From the NCBI RefSeq assembly GCF_000715075.1, contig NC_134084.1:4156501-4220500 (forward strand): 64,000 nt of DNA, in the 5' to 3' direction. This DNA comes from Nicotiana tabacum. Its lineage: Eukaryota; Streptophyta; Magnoliopsida; Solanales; Solanaceae. Position numbers and translations under genes: made by a program. The notes under the pieces are model-generated. The model did no database searches and was not told the origin of the DNA. It saw only the letters and a program-made list of their open reading frames with translations. Positions 32,230 to 43,474 of the stretch are shown piece after piece; positions within the stretch are counted from its first letter, which is position 1; each line of letters opens with the position of its first letter.

Positions 32230-33066
32230 TTTTAGTTAAATTTTTGGTTTCCTCTAGATCTACAATTGACACAGGTAACCAAGAAGAAAGGACGAGAATA
32301 ACAAGTGACTTCCCAACCAACCTCATGAATGTCATCAACGAAAGTTGTGAGATTATAACGACCCGACCGGTCGTTTTGAGATTTTGCACTCTGATCGCCA
32401 GTTTTCGCGCATGACATGCCCCGTGTGATGCATTATGACTTATGTAAATCGTTGGTTTTGGTTTTCAGGGTAATCATAATGAATTTGGAAGAAAACAGTT
32501 CTCAATTGAAGCTTGAAATTCGAAAAGTTTGACCAAGATTTGACTTATTTGTATATGATCTTGGATCGAAAATTTTATGGTTGGGTTAGCTCCATTAGGT
32601 GATTTGGGACTTAGGAGCGTGATCAGAATACATTTTGGAGGTCCATGGAAGGTATAGACTTGAATTGGCGAAATTGAGATTTCGGCGTTTTCTGGTTGAT
32701 AGGCAAGATTTTGATATAGGGGTCGGAATAGAATTACGAGAGTTGCAGTAGCTTCGTTGTGTCATTTGGGATGTGTGTGCAAAATTTCAGGTCATTCGGA
32801 CGAGATTTGGTAGACTTTTTGATCGAAAGCATAATTCAAGAATTCTAGGAGTTCTTAGGCTTGAATCCTATGTTAAATTGGTGATTTGATATTGTTGTGA
32901 GCATTCCGAAGTTTTGATCAAGTTTGAACGATATCATGGGATGTGTTGGTACAATTGGTTTGAAGTTCTGGGGGTTCCGGGTAGGTTCCGGGATGTTTTA
33001 GGCCGAAAATCATAGCTGTAGTAGGTCTAGAAGGGTTGCAAGCCTCGGAACCCACCAGCGCGGTCT

Positions 33067-33230
33067 GCACAAAATGCAGTGCGGCCACGGTAGGTGCTTT
33101 GCAGACCGCACAAAATGCAGTGCGGCCGAGGTAGGTGCTTTGCGGACCACACAAAATGCAGTACGGCTGCGGTAGGTGCTGTGCGGACCGCACAAAATGC
33201 AGTGCGGCCGCGGTGGGGAACATTTCACTG
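33067..33230. repeat. 41-bp tandem repeat, about 4 copies
   Basis: GCACAAAATGCAGTGCGGCC-type units start at 33067, 33108, 33149 and 33190. The GC-rich units contain GCGGTCTGC/GCGGACCGC near-palindromes. Overlapping frames (for example 33010-33436) are by-products of this repeat. Confidence 0.9.
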
Positions 33231-34617
33231 GTCCTACTTCGGAATCTCATATCTTTTGATCTACAAGGCATTTTGAGATGATTCAAAAACAAAAGTTGTA
33301 GCCCTTCATGTCTAGCTTTCACAAAAGTAAAGATATTGCAATTTGGATATTTGTAGCGAAAGTTATTGCCAAAATACAAAAGTCTATCACTGCAGATGAA
33401 AACCTGTGCAACCACAGTCGTTTTTGTGCGGATCACACTAGTTTTGTGCGGAACCTGGTCATTTTTGTGCGGTTAGAAGAGGTGGAAATCCGTGTGGTAC
33501 TATATAAATACGAGGTTTTGGATTTTATTTAATATTTTGACCTAGAGAGCTTAGATTTTGGCGATTTTTCGAAGGTTTTTCAAGAAATTCATCTGGGCAA
33601 GTGATTCTAACTTAGATTTGGCTAGAGTACATGAATATATCATTGAAGTCATCATTTAATTCGTGATTTGGGATGAAATTCGGGAAGAAAAATTATGGAA
33701 TCTTCCAAAACTATAAAATGATGATATTAAGGGCCAAATAGTACCAGAATTGGATAATTTTGGTATGGTTAGACTCGTGAGGGTATGAAGATTCTGAAAA
33801 TGTAAATTTTACCCGATTCCGAGATGTGGGCTCGAGGCTCGGATTTTGGTAATTTCGGGAATCGTGCTCTTTGTTGATTGTTTTCGCTTGGGCTTTGTTC
33901 CTTTAGCATATTGTGACGTATTCGTTCTAATTTTGAATAGATTAGATGTACGTGGAGGCCGATTCGAGGGGCAAAGGCGTCGCGAGTTAGAGATTTAGCC
34001 TGTTCGAGGTGAGTAATGATTGTAAATGATGCCCTGAGCATTTGATACCCCGGATTTGCACATTGTAGTGCTATATTGAGGTGAGACACACGCTTGACGA
34101 CGAGCGTGGGGTCGTGCACTATTGGGGATTGTGACTTGGTCCATCCCGATTGATGATTTTACCGCGTATTTGACTGAAACTTATTTGTTATTATCATGAT
34201 TTGGGCTGATTGCCATATTTCGGCTTTGTGACAACTATTTGAACCCTTCGAGGATTTTTATTACTATTTCCTCACTGTTTTGATTTATTAGTTGAACTCA
34301 GTCATGTTATTTTCCACTGTTTTACTACTCAACCATTTTACTTAGTTTTGAGACTTAAACGATAATTTTAAATGATGTTTCGGGCTGAGAAATACTATTT
34401 TACTATTGCCCGAGGGCCTAGTTGTGAGGATACACTGATACTACTATGAGGCTGAGGGCCTGGGATACATATATACGCCACAAGGTGGCTTGATTGATAT
34501 GAGGTCGAGGGCCTAGATTTTATTCCACGAGATGACTTGATATTGCGCTTGGGCCGTAAAGGGCCCCTCCTGGAGTCTGTACACCCCCAGTGAGCGCGGT
34601 ATCCATTGTGATGTGAG

Positions 34618-34790
34618 ATATAGTTCGAGGGGCTAATATTGTTCTATGTGATAGCCCGAGGGGCTGGTATTGTTCTATGTGATTGCCCGATGGGCTGGTA
34701 CTATTCTATGCGATTGCCCGAGGGGCTGGTATTATTCTGAGATATTGCCCGAGGGGCGGAGTTGTTGATATTGTGCCCGAGGGGAAGATT
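34618..34790. repeat. About 31-bp tandem repeat GCCCGAGGGGCTGGTATT
   Basis: Five to six diverged units with GCCCGAGGGGCTGGTATTNTTCT near the 3' end of the solo LTR; further GAGGGCCTGG variants lie upstream (34410-34520). Confidence 0.85.
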
Positions 34791-35400
34791 TTTATGCTTA
34801 TCAACACTACCTGTGTTGCATTCATTTGCATAATTATTGAAAAAAAGTCGTTTTCAAAGAAGTTTAAACTGAGCTAAGATGTTTTAAGAAACTTTTACGG
34901 CTTCACTGCTTTCTTACTGGCTTTGAACTACTTCGATACAACATCTTGATATGCTTTACGTGATTTCTTATCATTCAGACTTTAGTTATGATTATTACTC
35001 ACTGGTTTGGAGTTCTGACTTTATTCCCTACACCTTATGTGCAGATTCAGGTATTTATACACCCGGTAGCGGGTTTTGGCTGATCGGAGGCAGAGTCATC
35101 AGAGTTTAGCAAGGTACCTGCCGGTGTTCGCAACACTGCTTCTCTCTCTCTCTTCATTCATTAGTCTGTATTTGTACCTCTAGTAGATGCTCGTGACTTG
35201 TGACACCCCGATTAGGGCTGTGTTGGGTTGTACTTCCGCACTTTATTGGCATTATTCGCTACTTAGTATTGCTATATCATATTTCAGACTACTTTTATGT
35301 TATTTAAATATTTAAAAAGTGAATTGGGTTTAATAGGCTAGTCTTGTCTTCACGAGAGACACCATCACGACCGGGTTCGGGTTTGGGTTGTGACAGAGAT

Positions 35401-36845
35401 GGTAGGTGAGGATACGACACCCAGTGCGTCCTCTAGGCGAGAGCGATCACCGCCCCTTCACTGCAGCATAACAAAACTCCATGGTAAATGGGCCTCCACG
35501 TCTGTAGAGGAAAAGACACCCCCAACAGTGAAAAAACTCCTCGTGGTGTTGCTAACTGACACGCTAATAAGCATCCTCAATAAACCCGCTCCAAGAACGA
35601 CTCCAGAAACCACAAGGACCTACACAATATAACAAACAGACGAGCAGTGCAACCAACCCCTCCCTCCAACGACAGATATAACTCACAATGTCATTGATAG
35701 TGCGGATGACAACTTCCTCGCCGCCATTCTAAAAAGGATGGATGTAATGGAGAATGAAAACAAGGCACTTCGAGACTGGATGAAATAATACTAAGAACGG
35801 GTCGATAAGATACTAGGTACTCCTAAGCTTCTACCGAAAAGGGACGCCGGCCGGTTTGTCGAGCAGATGTACAGTGATGATGCAGCCCTACATACCATAC
35901 CAAAGACTTTCAAAATACTGCCCTACCTCAGGATATACGATGGTACGACCGATCATGAAGACCGCGCGACTCACTATGTCACCGCCGTGAAAGGAAACAA
36001 TCTCGCCAATGAACAATTGTCCTCCATTTTGCTGAAAAAGTTTGGCGAAACGCTCACGGGAGGATCATTGACGTGGTATTCACAGCTACCAGGCCCCTCC
36101 ATAGAAACTTTTGAACAAATGGCAGACAAATTCGTTACTTCCCATGCCAGATCCAAGAAGGCCGACTCAAGAGTGAACGATATATTCGCTATTAGGCAAT
36201 CCTTGGGAGAGGGACTAAGGGACTTCCTCGCCCGGTTCAATCGAGTAAGGATGACTCTGCCTAACGTATTCAAAGGGATAACGGTCACAACCTTTCAAAA
36301 TGGGCTGAGCAGAGATGGTTCAAGAGCAACTAGCAAACTATTGAGTCGATTGATGAAGTATCCTCCAAGAACCTGGGAAGAAATCCACAATGCTTATTGT
36401 GCCAAGGTTCGAGCGGATGAGTACGTCCTCAATGGGCTGACTCACCGACTAACGTAGGTACAAACTGAAGCAAGAAAAGATGTAAGGGACAACAAAAAAA
36501 TAGATCACCCAATTCCACGACCTAACAGGGAACGACATCAACTATATATTAGGACGGCTGTTGCACCCTTGCTACGAAGAAGGCCCGCCCAGGCCAATGA
36601 CGGGAACTCAATGGAACGAAAGAGGTATGCCTCCCTTATTATCTACTCACAATTTCTGTGTGTCACCTACAGAGATCGTCTATACTCTGGAGAAACTCGG
36701 ACCAAAAGTAAAGTGGCTTCCAAAGATGAGATCAGACCCGAACACCAGGAAGTTCGACGCCCCCTATGAGTTCCACCAGGAACGCGGGCACAAAACCGAA
36801 GATTGCATCGCCCTCAGACAGGAAGTCGTAAACATGTTACGGTAA
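35401..36845 (+). pseudogene. gag: Tat-2 gag, decayed
   Basis: Gag begins before the solo LTR (near 32329) and resumes at 35401. The capsid-like part lies at 35867-36457: YDGTTDHEDRATHYVTAVKG, LTWYSQLPGPSIETFEQMAD and IRQSLGEGLRDFLARFNRVR align by eye with Tat-1 gag. Stops at 35629 and 36455 and a frame change break it. The knuckle-like EFHQERGHKTEDC lies at about 36768-36810, followed by TAA at 36843. Pieces are clearly homologous to Tat-1 but diverged, so the element is much older. Confidence 0.8.
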
Positions 36846-37540
36846 TGGCACCTCAAAGAACTGTTAAGCGATAAGGGGAGGACCAATTTCGCTAGAGGAC
36901 GTGAACATCATGGCCCACCAAAGCCGCCATCACCAGCTTGTACAATCAACATGATCATTAGTGTTGGTGATGATGCATCTATCAATGGTGTTAAGTTCAT
37001 CACCACTCACAAACTCAAGCGGTCAATTACCCGTGAATAGTGTGACGGACTCGAAAAGAGTATCATCTTCGACGAGTCAGATACTGATGGTTTGACTTTC
37101 CCTCATAATGATGCCCTTGTTATATGTATTTTCGATATTGATGCCAAACATATCATGGTGGACGATGGAAGTTGTGCATGTATTATCCATCCCCGAGCCC
37201 TTACCCAAATGAGGCTCGAGGATAAAATAGTGCGCATTGCATCACACTAATCGATTTTAACAATATAGTTGAGCGAACAACCGGGAAAATTACACTCCTC
37301 GTCTTGGCCAGTAGCGTAACTCTATAGACAACATTCCACATGATGGACCAGGCCACAACATTTAATGCTATAGTGGGTCGACCATGGATACATCCCTTGA
37401 GGGCCGTCCCTTCCAGCCTATACCAAGTAATTAAATTCCCAACTTCATGGGGAATATTTAGTATATGCGGAGAGTAGCGGACATACCAAGAATGCTACCA
37501 CATTGCCTAGAAAACACATCCACCCAACAAAGAAAAATAG
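36846..37540 (+). pseudogene. pro: Tat-2 protease region, decayed
   Basis: Readable parts include KELLSDKGRTNFARG, DESDTDGLTFPHNDALVI and IMVDDGSCACII (retropepsin active-site region, D-D-G here), then IVGRPWIHPLRAVPSSLYQV. Several stops (37038, 37334, 37475, 37508) and a frame change near 37245 kill it. It ends NKEK-TAG at 37538, the same place as the Tat-1 stop. Confidence 0.7.
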
Positions 37541-39420
37541 GCATAGCCATTAGCAGGGTCGAGGTTGGAGCACGATGAGACCGGGGACGACATCAAAGAC
37601 CCCCACATAGGATCTACCATGGAAGACCTTGACCTCGTTCAATTGGTCCCCAACGACCATAACAAAAAGGCCTATATCGGCTGCAAACTTCAGGAACCAA
37701 GTAAATTCAGTAAATTCTTAACAGCTAACACAAATTTATTTGCTTTCGGCCATGCAAATATATCGGGCATCCCAAAGGAAATTGCCACGCACAAATTAAA
37801 TGTCGATCCATTCCACCCCCTAGTGAGACATGTCAGATGTAAGTTCAACTCCACAATCAATGATGCAGTGCGCGTGGATGTGGAAAAACTATTAGAGAGC
37901 AACTCCATCACGGAGTCAAAGTACACCAAATGGATCGTCAACGTAATAATGGTCAAAAAGAAAATGGAAAATGGCGAATGTGCGTGGAATTCACGGATCT
38001 GAACAAAACATGTTTGAAGGATTCATTCCCATTACCTCATATCAACCAACTCATCGACGCAATGGTCGGGCACGAATTATTAAGTTTCTTGGACACTTAC
38101 TCGAGTTATAACCAGATCCTGATGGAAGAAGACGATCAGGAAAAGACCACGTTCATCATCCACCAAGGAACGTATTGTTATAAGGTTATGTCGTTTGGGC
38201 TAAAGAACGCGCGAGCTACGTATCAAAGATTGGTAATGAGGATGTTCAAAGACCAGCTCGCCAAACCATGGAGGTATACATACAATATGTTAGTCAAATC
38301 TAAAAGCACAAAAGATCACATTGATCATTTGAAAGAAACTTTTGACAAACTGAAAAAGATACAAAATGAAGCTGAACTCAGAGAAATACACGTTTAGCGT
38401 AGCCTCGGGAAAATTCTTGGGTTTCCTGTTGTCACAGTGAGGGATCGAGTTCAACCTCGACCAAATCAAAGCTATCAAGGGGATACTAGAACTCTTGACC
38501 TCCAAAAATCAAGTCCAGAGATTGACTGGTCGCATCGCCTCCTATCAAGGTTTATCTCGCGGTCGTCGAATAAATGCCATAAATTCTTTGGTGTACTCAA
38601 GAAAAATGACGGCCTCAAATGGACTTCCGAGTACGTCCAGGCTTTGCGAGAACTAAATGCATACCTGTCACCGCGACCCTTGCTTTCGAAACTTGAACCC
38701 CGGGAGCAGTTCCTCATCTATCTAGCCATATCCGAAGTAGCAACAAGCGCAGTCCTGATCCGCAAAAACAAAGGTACACAATCTACCACCTATTGCATTA
38801 GCAAAACACTCGTTGTCACCGAGACGAGGTACCTACACCTCAAAAAATTGGCTCTCGCCTTGGTCATGACTTCACGAAAGCTTAGACCATATTTCCAATG
38901 TCACCCCATCTCGGTCATCACAACCTTCCTCCTGAGGAGCATATTGCATAAACCCGAGCTATCGGGAGGCTGGCCAAAAGGGTCATCGAGCTAAGTGAGT
39001 ACGATATCATGTACCAGCCACGAATGGCGATAAAGTTACAAGTGCTCGCCGACTTTAGCGCAAAAATAATGCCTGAAGTCGAAAAGGAAGCCGTGCAAAA
39101 TTCCCTCCAAACATAAGACCTCTGGGTCCTATACACCGATGGCACATCTAACGCATCAAGGTTTGAATTAGGACTCATACTTGAGGTCTCGACGGGTGAA
39201 GTAATTCGCCAATCCATAAGGTGACCGGATATGACTAACAATGAGGCCGAGTATGTGGCCGTAATTGCAGGGTTAAGGCTAGCACTCAAATACGGGGAAA
39301 AATGGTTGAAACTCCACTGTGACTCTCAGCTTGTAGTCGACTAAGTCACAAGGACTTTCCAAATCAAGGAACAAAGATTGCAAAAATACCAAACCAAATT
39401 CTGCAAGCTATTACCTTAGT
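37541..39420 (+). pseudogene. pol: Tat-2 reverse transcriptase and RNase H, decayed
   Basis: The leader (VQLVPNDHNKKAYIGCKL; FGHANISGIP) is at 37565-37780. RT motifs: CVEFTDLNKTCLKDSFPLPH, FLDTYSSYNQI, TYCYKVMSFGLKNA; the catalytic YIDD has become YTYNM near 38278, so it is dead. RNase H-side blocks TYCISKTLVVTETRYLHLKK and LRPYFQCHPISVIT follow at 38760-38960, then YTDGTSNASRF near 39133 and MTNNEAEYVAVIAG. Frame changes at about 37960, 38390, 38970 and stops at 39115 and 39344 are visible. Confidence 0.75.
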
Positions 39421-40828
39421 TCGACGAATGCTAGGTCGATCAAATCCTACGAGCATAGAATGCCGAAGTAGACGGCCTCGCCAAACTAGCCGCGACGACC
39501 AAAATCATCACAACCGGAGATAAAAGCGTACTCCACCTCCTCAACTCATCCCTATACCAAATCGAGGTAAGAACCATAAACTTAACTTCGGACTGGCGCA
39601 ATCGTATTATCGCATATTTGCAGGACAACACACTCTCGGGCGATAGAAAAGAGGTCAAAAAACTAAAAATGCAGGCGGCCAAATACAACCTTCTCCATAA
39701 CGACCTATACAAGAGGACTTATGGAGGGGCTCTAGTGAAGTGCTTGGCCCGAACCAAAACGTGCGCGTCCTTAAAGAAGTCTATGAAAGCCATTGTGTTA
39801 CTCACTCCGGCAATCGAGCACTGGTCAAATGCCTCATATGGGCGGGATACTACTGGCCCACTGTGAAAAAGGATGCCACAAATTTTGTGAGAAAATGCGA
39901 ACAATGCCAAAAGTATGCCTCAATAATTTACCAACCAGGCGAGCACCTCCACTCGATTACATCCCCTTGGCCGTTCATCAAATGGGGAATGGACATCGGG
40001 GGCCCCCTTCCAGGAGGATGAGATAATGTACGATTCCTTTTGGTTTTAACTGGTTATTTCTCTAAGTGGGTGGAAGAAGGAGAATTCACCCAAATACAGG
40101 AACAGGAGTTAATCACCTTTATATGGAGAAACATCATCCGCCGACTCGATTTTCCCAAAGAAATCAGCTGTAACAACGGACCCCAGTTCATAGGAAAGAA
40201 AACCGCTAGATTCTTAGAGAAACGGCATATCAAGAGAATACTCTCGACCCCATATCACCCTGCAGGTAACGGGTAAGCAGAGTCCTCCAGCAAGTCAATA
40301 CTAAACATCATGAAGAAAAAGCTCGAAGACGACATGAGACTATGGCCAGAAATACTACCATAAGTATTATAGGCCTACCGAACAACTCAAAAAATAAGCA
40401 TATGAGAGACGCCCGCTACTTTGGTCTACGAGATTGAGGCAGTAATACCGGTCGAGGTTGGGGAACCCAGCCTAAGATACTCATATGAAAGAGATACAAG
40501 CAACAACGAAAGTAGAAGGCAAGATCTCGACGAGATAGACGAAAGGAGAGATATGGCCTACATAAGAATGGTCGCCCAAAAACATCAAGCAGAATTCTAT
40601 TACAACAAGAAAGCAAAGGCCCAACCACTTAAAGTCGGGGACTACGTACTGAAAGCAAAAACTCTAGCGAGCAAAGATTCCCGAGAAGGAAAGCTGGGAA
40701 TGAATTGGGACGGTCCATACAAAACTACAGTAAAAGCAAATAAGGGTTCATTCCAACTAGAGAGAATAGAAGGAAAGCTACTACCAAACAACTGGAATAT
40801 CAGCTATCTCAAATACTTCAACTTCTGA
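39421..40828 (+). pseudogene. pol: Tat-2 integrase, decayed
   Basis: HHCC and core regions are readable: ESHCVTHSGNRALVKCLIWA, CEQCQKYASII, WGMDIGGPLPGG, LVLTGYFSKWVEEGEF, CNNGPQFIGK, YHPAGNG. Stops at 40021-40023 and 40276-40278 and an earlier frame break inactivate it. The last frame (40421-40828) has VGDYVLKAKT and ends ISYLKYFNF, parallel to the end of Tat-1 pol. Confidence 0.78.
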
Positions 40829-41160
40829 GAGAAAAAACATCCCTCAAGCCGTACTTTTTTTCCCTCACTTGAGTTTTGTCCTATTTGGGTTTTCTCAATG
40901 AGGTTATTAACGAGGATACGGAGGGAACACTTCGAGTCAAAGTATGCGAAGGTTGGGTCATGATTACCATTTTATTTCTTGACCACTCAATACTCTCCAT
41001 GTCAATCAATGAAGGGACTAGATAGACTGGGATTGGGACTGGAACGCCAACCAGCACCCAAAAATCTGTAAATTTCTCCAAGTATGTAACCAAAGCAACA
41101 ATTTCAAAGCAATAAAAAAGTTTGCGCTTATCAACACACATCTTCCGTGTTAAGGTTATG

Positions 41161-41520
41161 TTCGACCTCACTCTAAAAAATACCTATCGGCCCTCGGCCG
41201 CAAACTAATGAAAGTCTATGTTCGACCCTGATCGAACAAATACCTACCAGCCCTCGACCGCAATATAATGAAAGGTTACGTTCGACCCCGCTCGAACAAA
41301 CACCAATCGGCCCTCGGCCACAATCTAATGAAAGGTTACATTCGACCCCGATCGAACAAACATCTATCGACCCTCGATCATGCTTTAATAAAAGGTAATG
41401 TTCTACCCAGCTCGAACAAATACCTACCGACCCACGACCACTATTTAACGAAAGGTCACGATCGATTATGATCAAATAAACGCCTATTGTCCCTCGACCA
41501 CATCTCAACACAAAAATATA
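41161..41520. repeat. 60-bp tandem repeat behind Tat-2 pol, about 6 copies
   Basis: Units of 60 bp with GTTCGACCCNGATCGAACAA, CCCTCGACC and AATGAAAGGTTA repeat head to tail, with divergence rising toward the right. Each unit carries the inverted pair TTCGAxxxxxxTCGAA. Tandem repeats in the hypervariable 3' region are typical of Tat/Ogre elements. Confidence 0.92.
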
Positions 41521-41746
41521 AAAAACAACACATAATCGGCTCCAAGGCCACGACCAGCTGAAAGACAACATCCACAAAGGAAAGAGAGAAACATGCAAAA
41601 GCAAAAAACATACAAGTACAGGAAGTAAACCACAGGAAGTGAAGAAAATGTAGAGAACAACTTTGAAATTTCATGTTTAAACATTTTACAAAGGCCTATG
41701 AAGACGCGGCAAAAATACACAAAATTTCACAAGGCAAAAATAAAAA

Positions 41747-43474
41747 CTATTGATTACCACTATCATGATCTTCAATGCCTTCACCACCTTGGCCACCGAT
41801 GCCCTCGCCATCTCGATCCCCCTCACCATCGCCACCTTTGCCCTCAAGATAAGCGGTATAATACCAGGCGTCCTCTTTAAGCCAGTCTACGCCCTCATCG
41901 TCCCCTTCACCGGCCTTAGGTGTAGCGGGATCATACCCGCAAGTGACTAGAGCTTCACAAGAAAATGCGAACAACTTCGAGAGTAGCCTCTCAAACGGAC
42001 CCTGCCGCATACAAATCTCGGAAGACATCAAGCATCTCTGACTTCCTCCGAGCATCCAAATGGGAGGATTCTACCTTCTCAAGCTCGCTCTGCTTCTCGA
42101 CAACTTCACTATTAAGGGCATCCAGCTAAAGCCGACATTCTCACTATTAAGGGCATCCAGCTAAAGCCAACATTCTTCCAACTGCCTACGTAGCTCGACC
42201 ACTTATGCTTGAAGGTCACCGCGCGCATTGGGCCTCCATGCCCCTGCTGACCTCAAGATCCTCTTCCCTACTTCTCAACGTCAAGGACACTACACTTCTC
42301 GATGGGTTTTACTAGCTCATCATCCTTCTCCTTCAACTCATCATGAAGGGGTTGCATATCGCTGCCTTCACGAAATCGCCTGTGAAATTCTCGATACTTG
42401 CCGCAATACTCGAAGTACTTATTTTTCAATCTCACAAAAATTTCTCTACGCTTCTCCTCCCCCCAGGCACTCTCAATCTCCAAAATCAGCGTCTTCAATC
42501 ACGAAAAGAAAAGAAGTAAGTCAGAAATGAAATATGCCCGAAAAACAAAGACAAAAAAAAGAGAAGAATAAAACACCAAACACTCACTTTGAGAGAAGAC
42601 CGACAATGCTCCTCGATAAAGTGCCATCATCTAACTCTTTGAGGGTATTACCCTCTATCTCGGAACAAAGAGGGACGGGGGCAGGGACTATGTCCTTGGT
42701 GTTCTTCAGCAAGTCACGATCCATAGGGATCGCAATAGTCCTTATATACCCCTCCAACCTTATCTCAAGTTGGGTGAACCCTTTCTCCATCATCTTCAGG
42801 TCGCTGCATCAATATCCGTACCCGACTCATCGCCCTCTTCAGCGATGCCTTTTCCTCTCTCATTGGCCTGCAAAGAAGTACTATAAGCTAGTCGGGAAGT
42901 CGATCCCTCCTCTTGCCTCGAAGTATCGAGAACATCAGCGACTGGGCCTTCTGCCTTCGTCACTGTAGAAGGAAAAGGCCTACCCATGTCATCTTCCGCC
43001 AACCTCGAAATCTCAGACCCCGGCTCGATATCATCTCCGATAAGAATGGTCGCCATCTCAGCAAAGAATCACCCTCTGTTAAGTAAACGGCCCAGGCGAC
43101 CCGATGCCAGCATCTACAGACCTCCTCGTCCTCATTGATAAAGTGGAACAACTAAGGAGCCAAGGTTTTCGCGGCCGAAGAAGGAACTGATTCAGAAGCA
43201 GCTGCCATCGAAGAAGGGACCGGGGCATGAATATAAGCAGCCCCAGTCGAAGAAAGGGCGGAAGCCGATGACATAGTGGATTTCCTCTTTCGGAATGCGG
43301 GTGAGGAAGCTTTTGACCTCCTCGGAGATCCCCTGGCCAAAGTTAGGAAAAATACAGGGAAAGGGGAATGTCAACAAAAGTAAACCAAAAGAAAAAAAGA
43401 ACTAAGACATCGGTAATAAATGGAACTTACTAGTCGAGGAGAGAGCAGGCCTGAGCTTCTTGAAGAAACCAGAC
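41747..43474 (-). pseudogene. Antisense gene of Tat-2, decayed and interrupted by Ogre-A
   Basis: Minus-strand pieces resemble the antisense gene of Tat-1 in order: a Ser/Ala-rich block with RRSKASSPAFRKRKS (43340-43152), an acidic block (43056-42796), charged helical blocks such as EIRLEGYIRTIAIP (42793-42584) and KNKYFEYCGKYREFHRRF (42498-42268), and a Gly/Glu-rich acidic tail ending EDHDSGNQ (42055-41747). The expected N-terminal exon lies beyond the Ogre-A insertion at 43475 and outside the window. Stops and missing splice signals show decay. Confidence 0.6.

Larger units (their letters stand above)
32354..35395 (+). mobile_element. Solo LTR (about 3.04 kb) inserted in gag of Tat-2
   Basis: A perfect 5-bp target duplication GAGAT flanks it (32349-32353 and 35396-35400). 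It begins TATAACGACCCGACC (TG mutated to TA) and ends GGGTTGTGACA. No PBS, gag or pol lies inside, so it is a solo LTR left by LTR-LTR recombination, probably of a chromovirus-like Ty3/gypsy element (lineage uncertain). Two tandem arrays lie within it (33067-33230, 34618-34790). The reading frame of Tat-2 gag is contiguous across the two flanks once one GAGAT copy is counted, confirming the insertion site. Confidence 0.85.

Noticed and set aside
33010..33436. 172- and 72-codon minus frames with repeated Cys/His
   Set aside because: They arise from the 41-bp tandem repeat in the solo LTR, not a zinc-finger gene.
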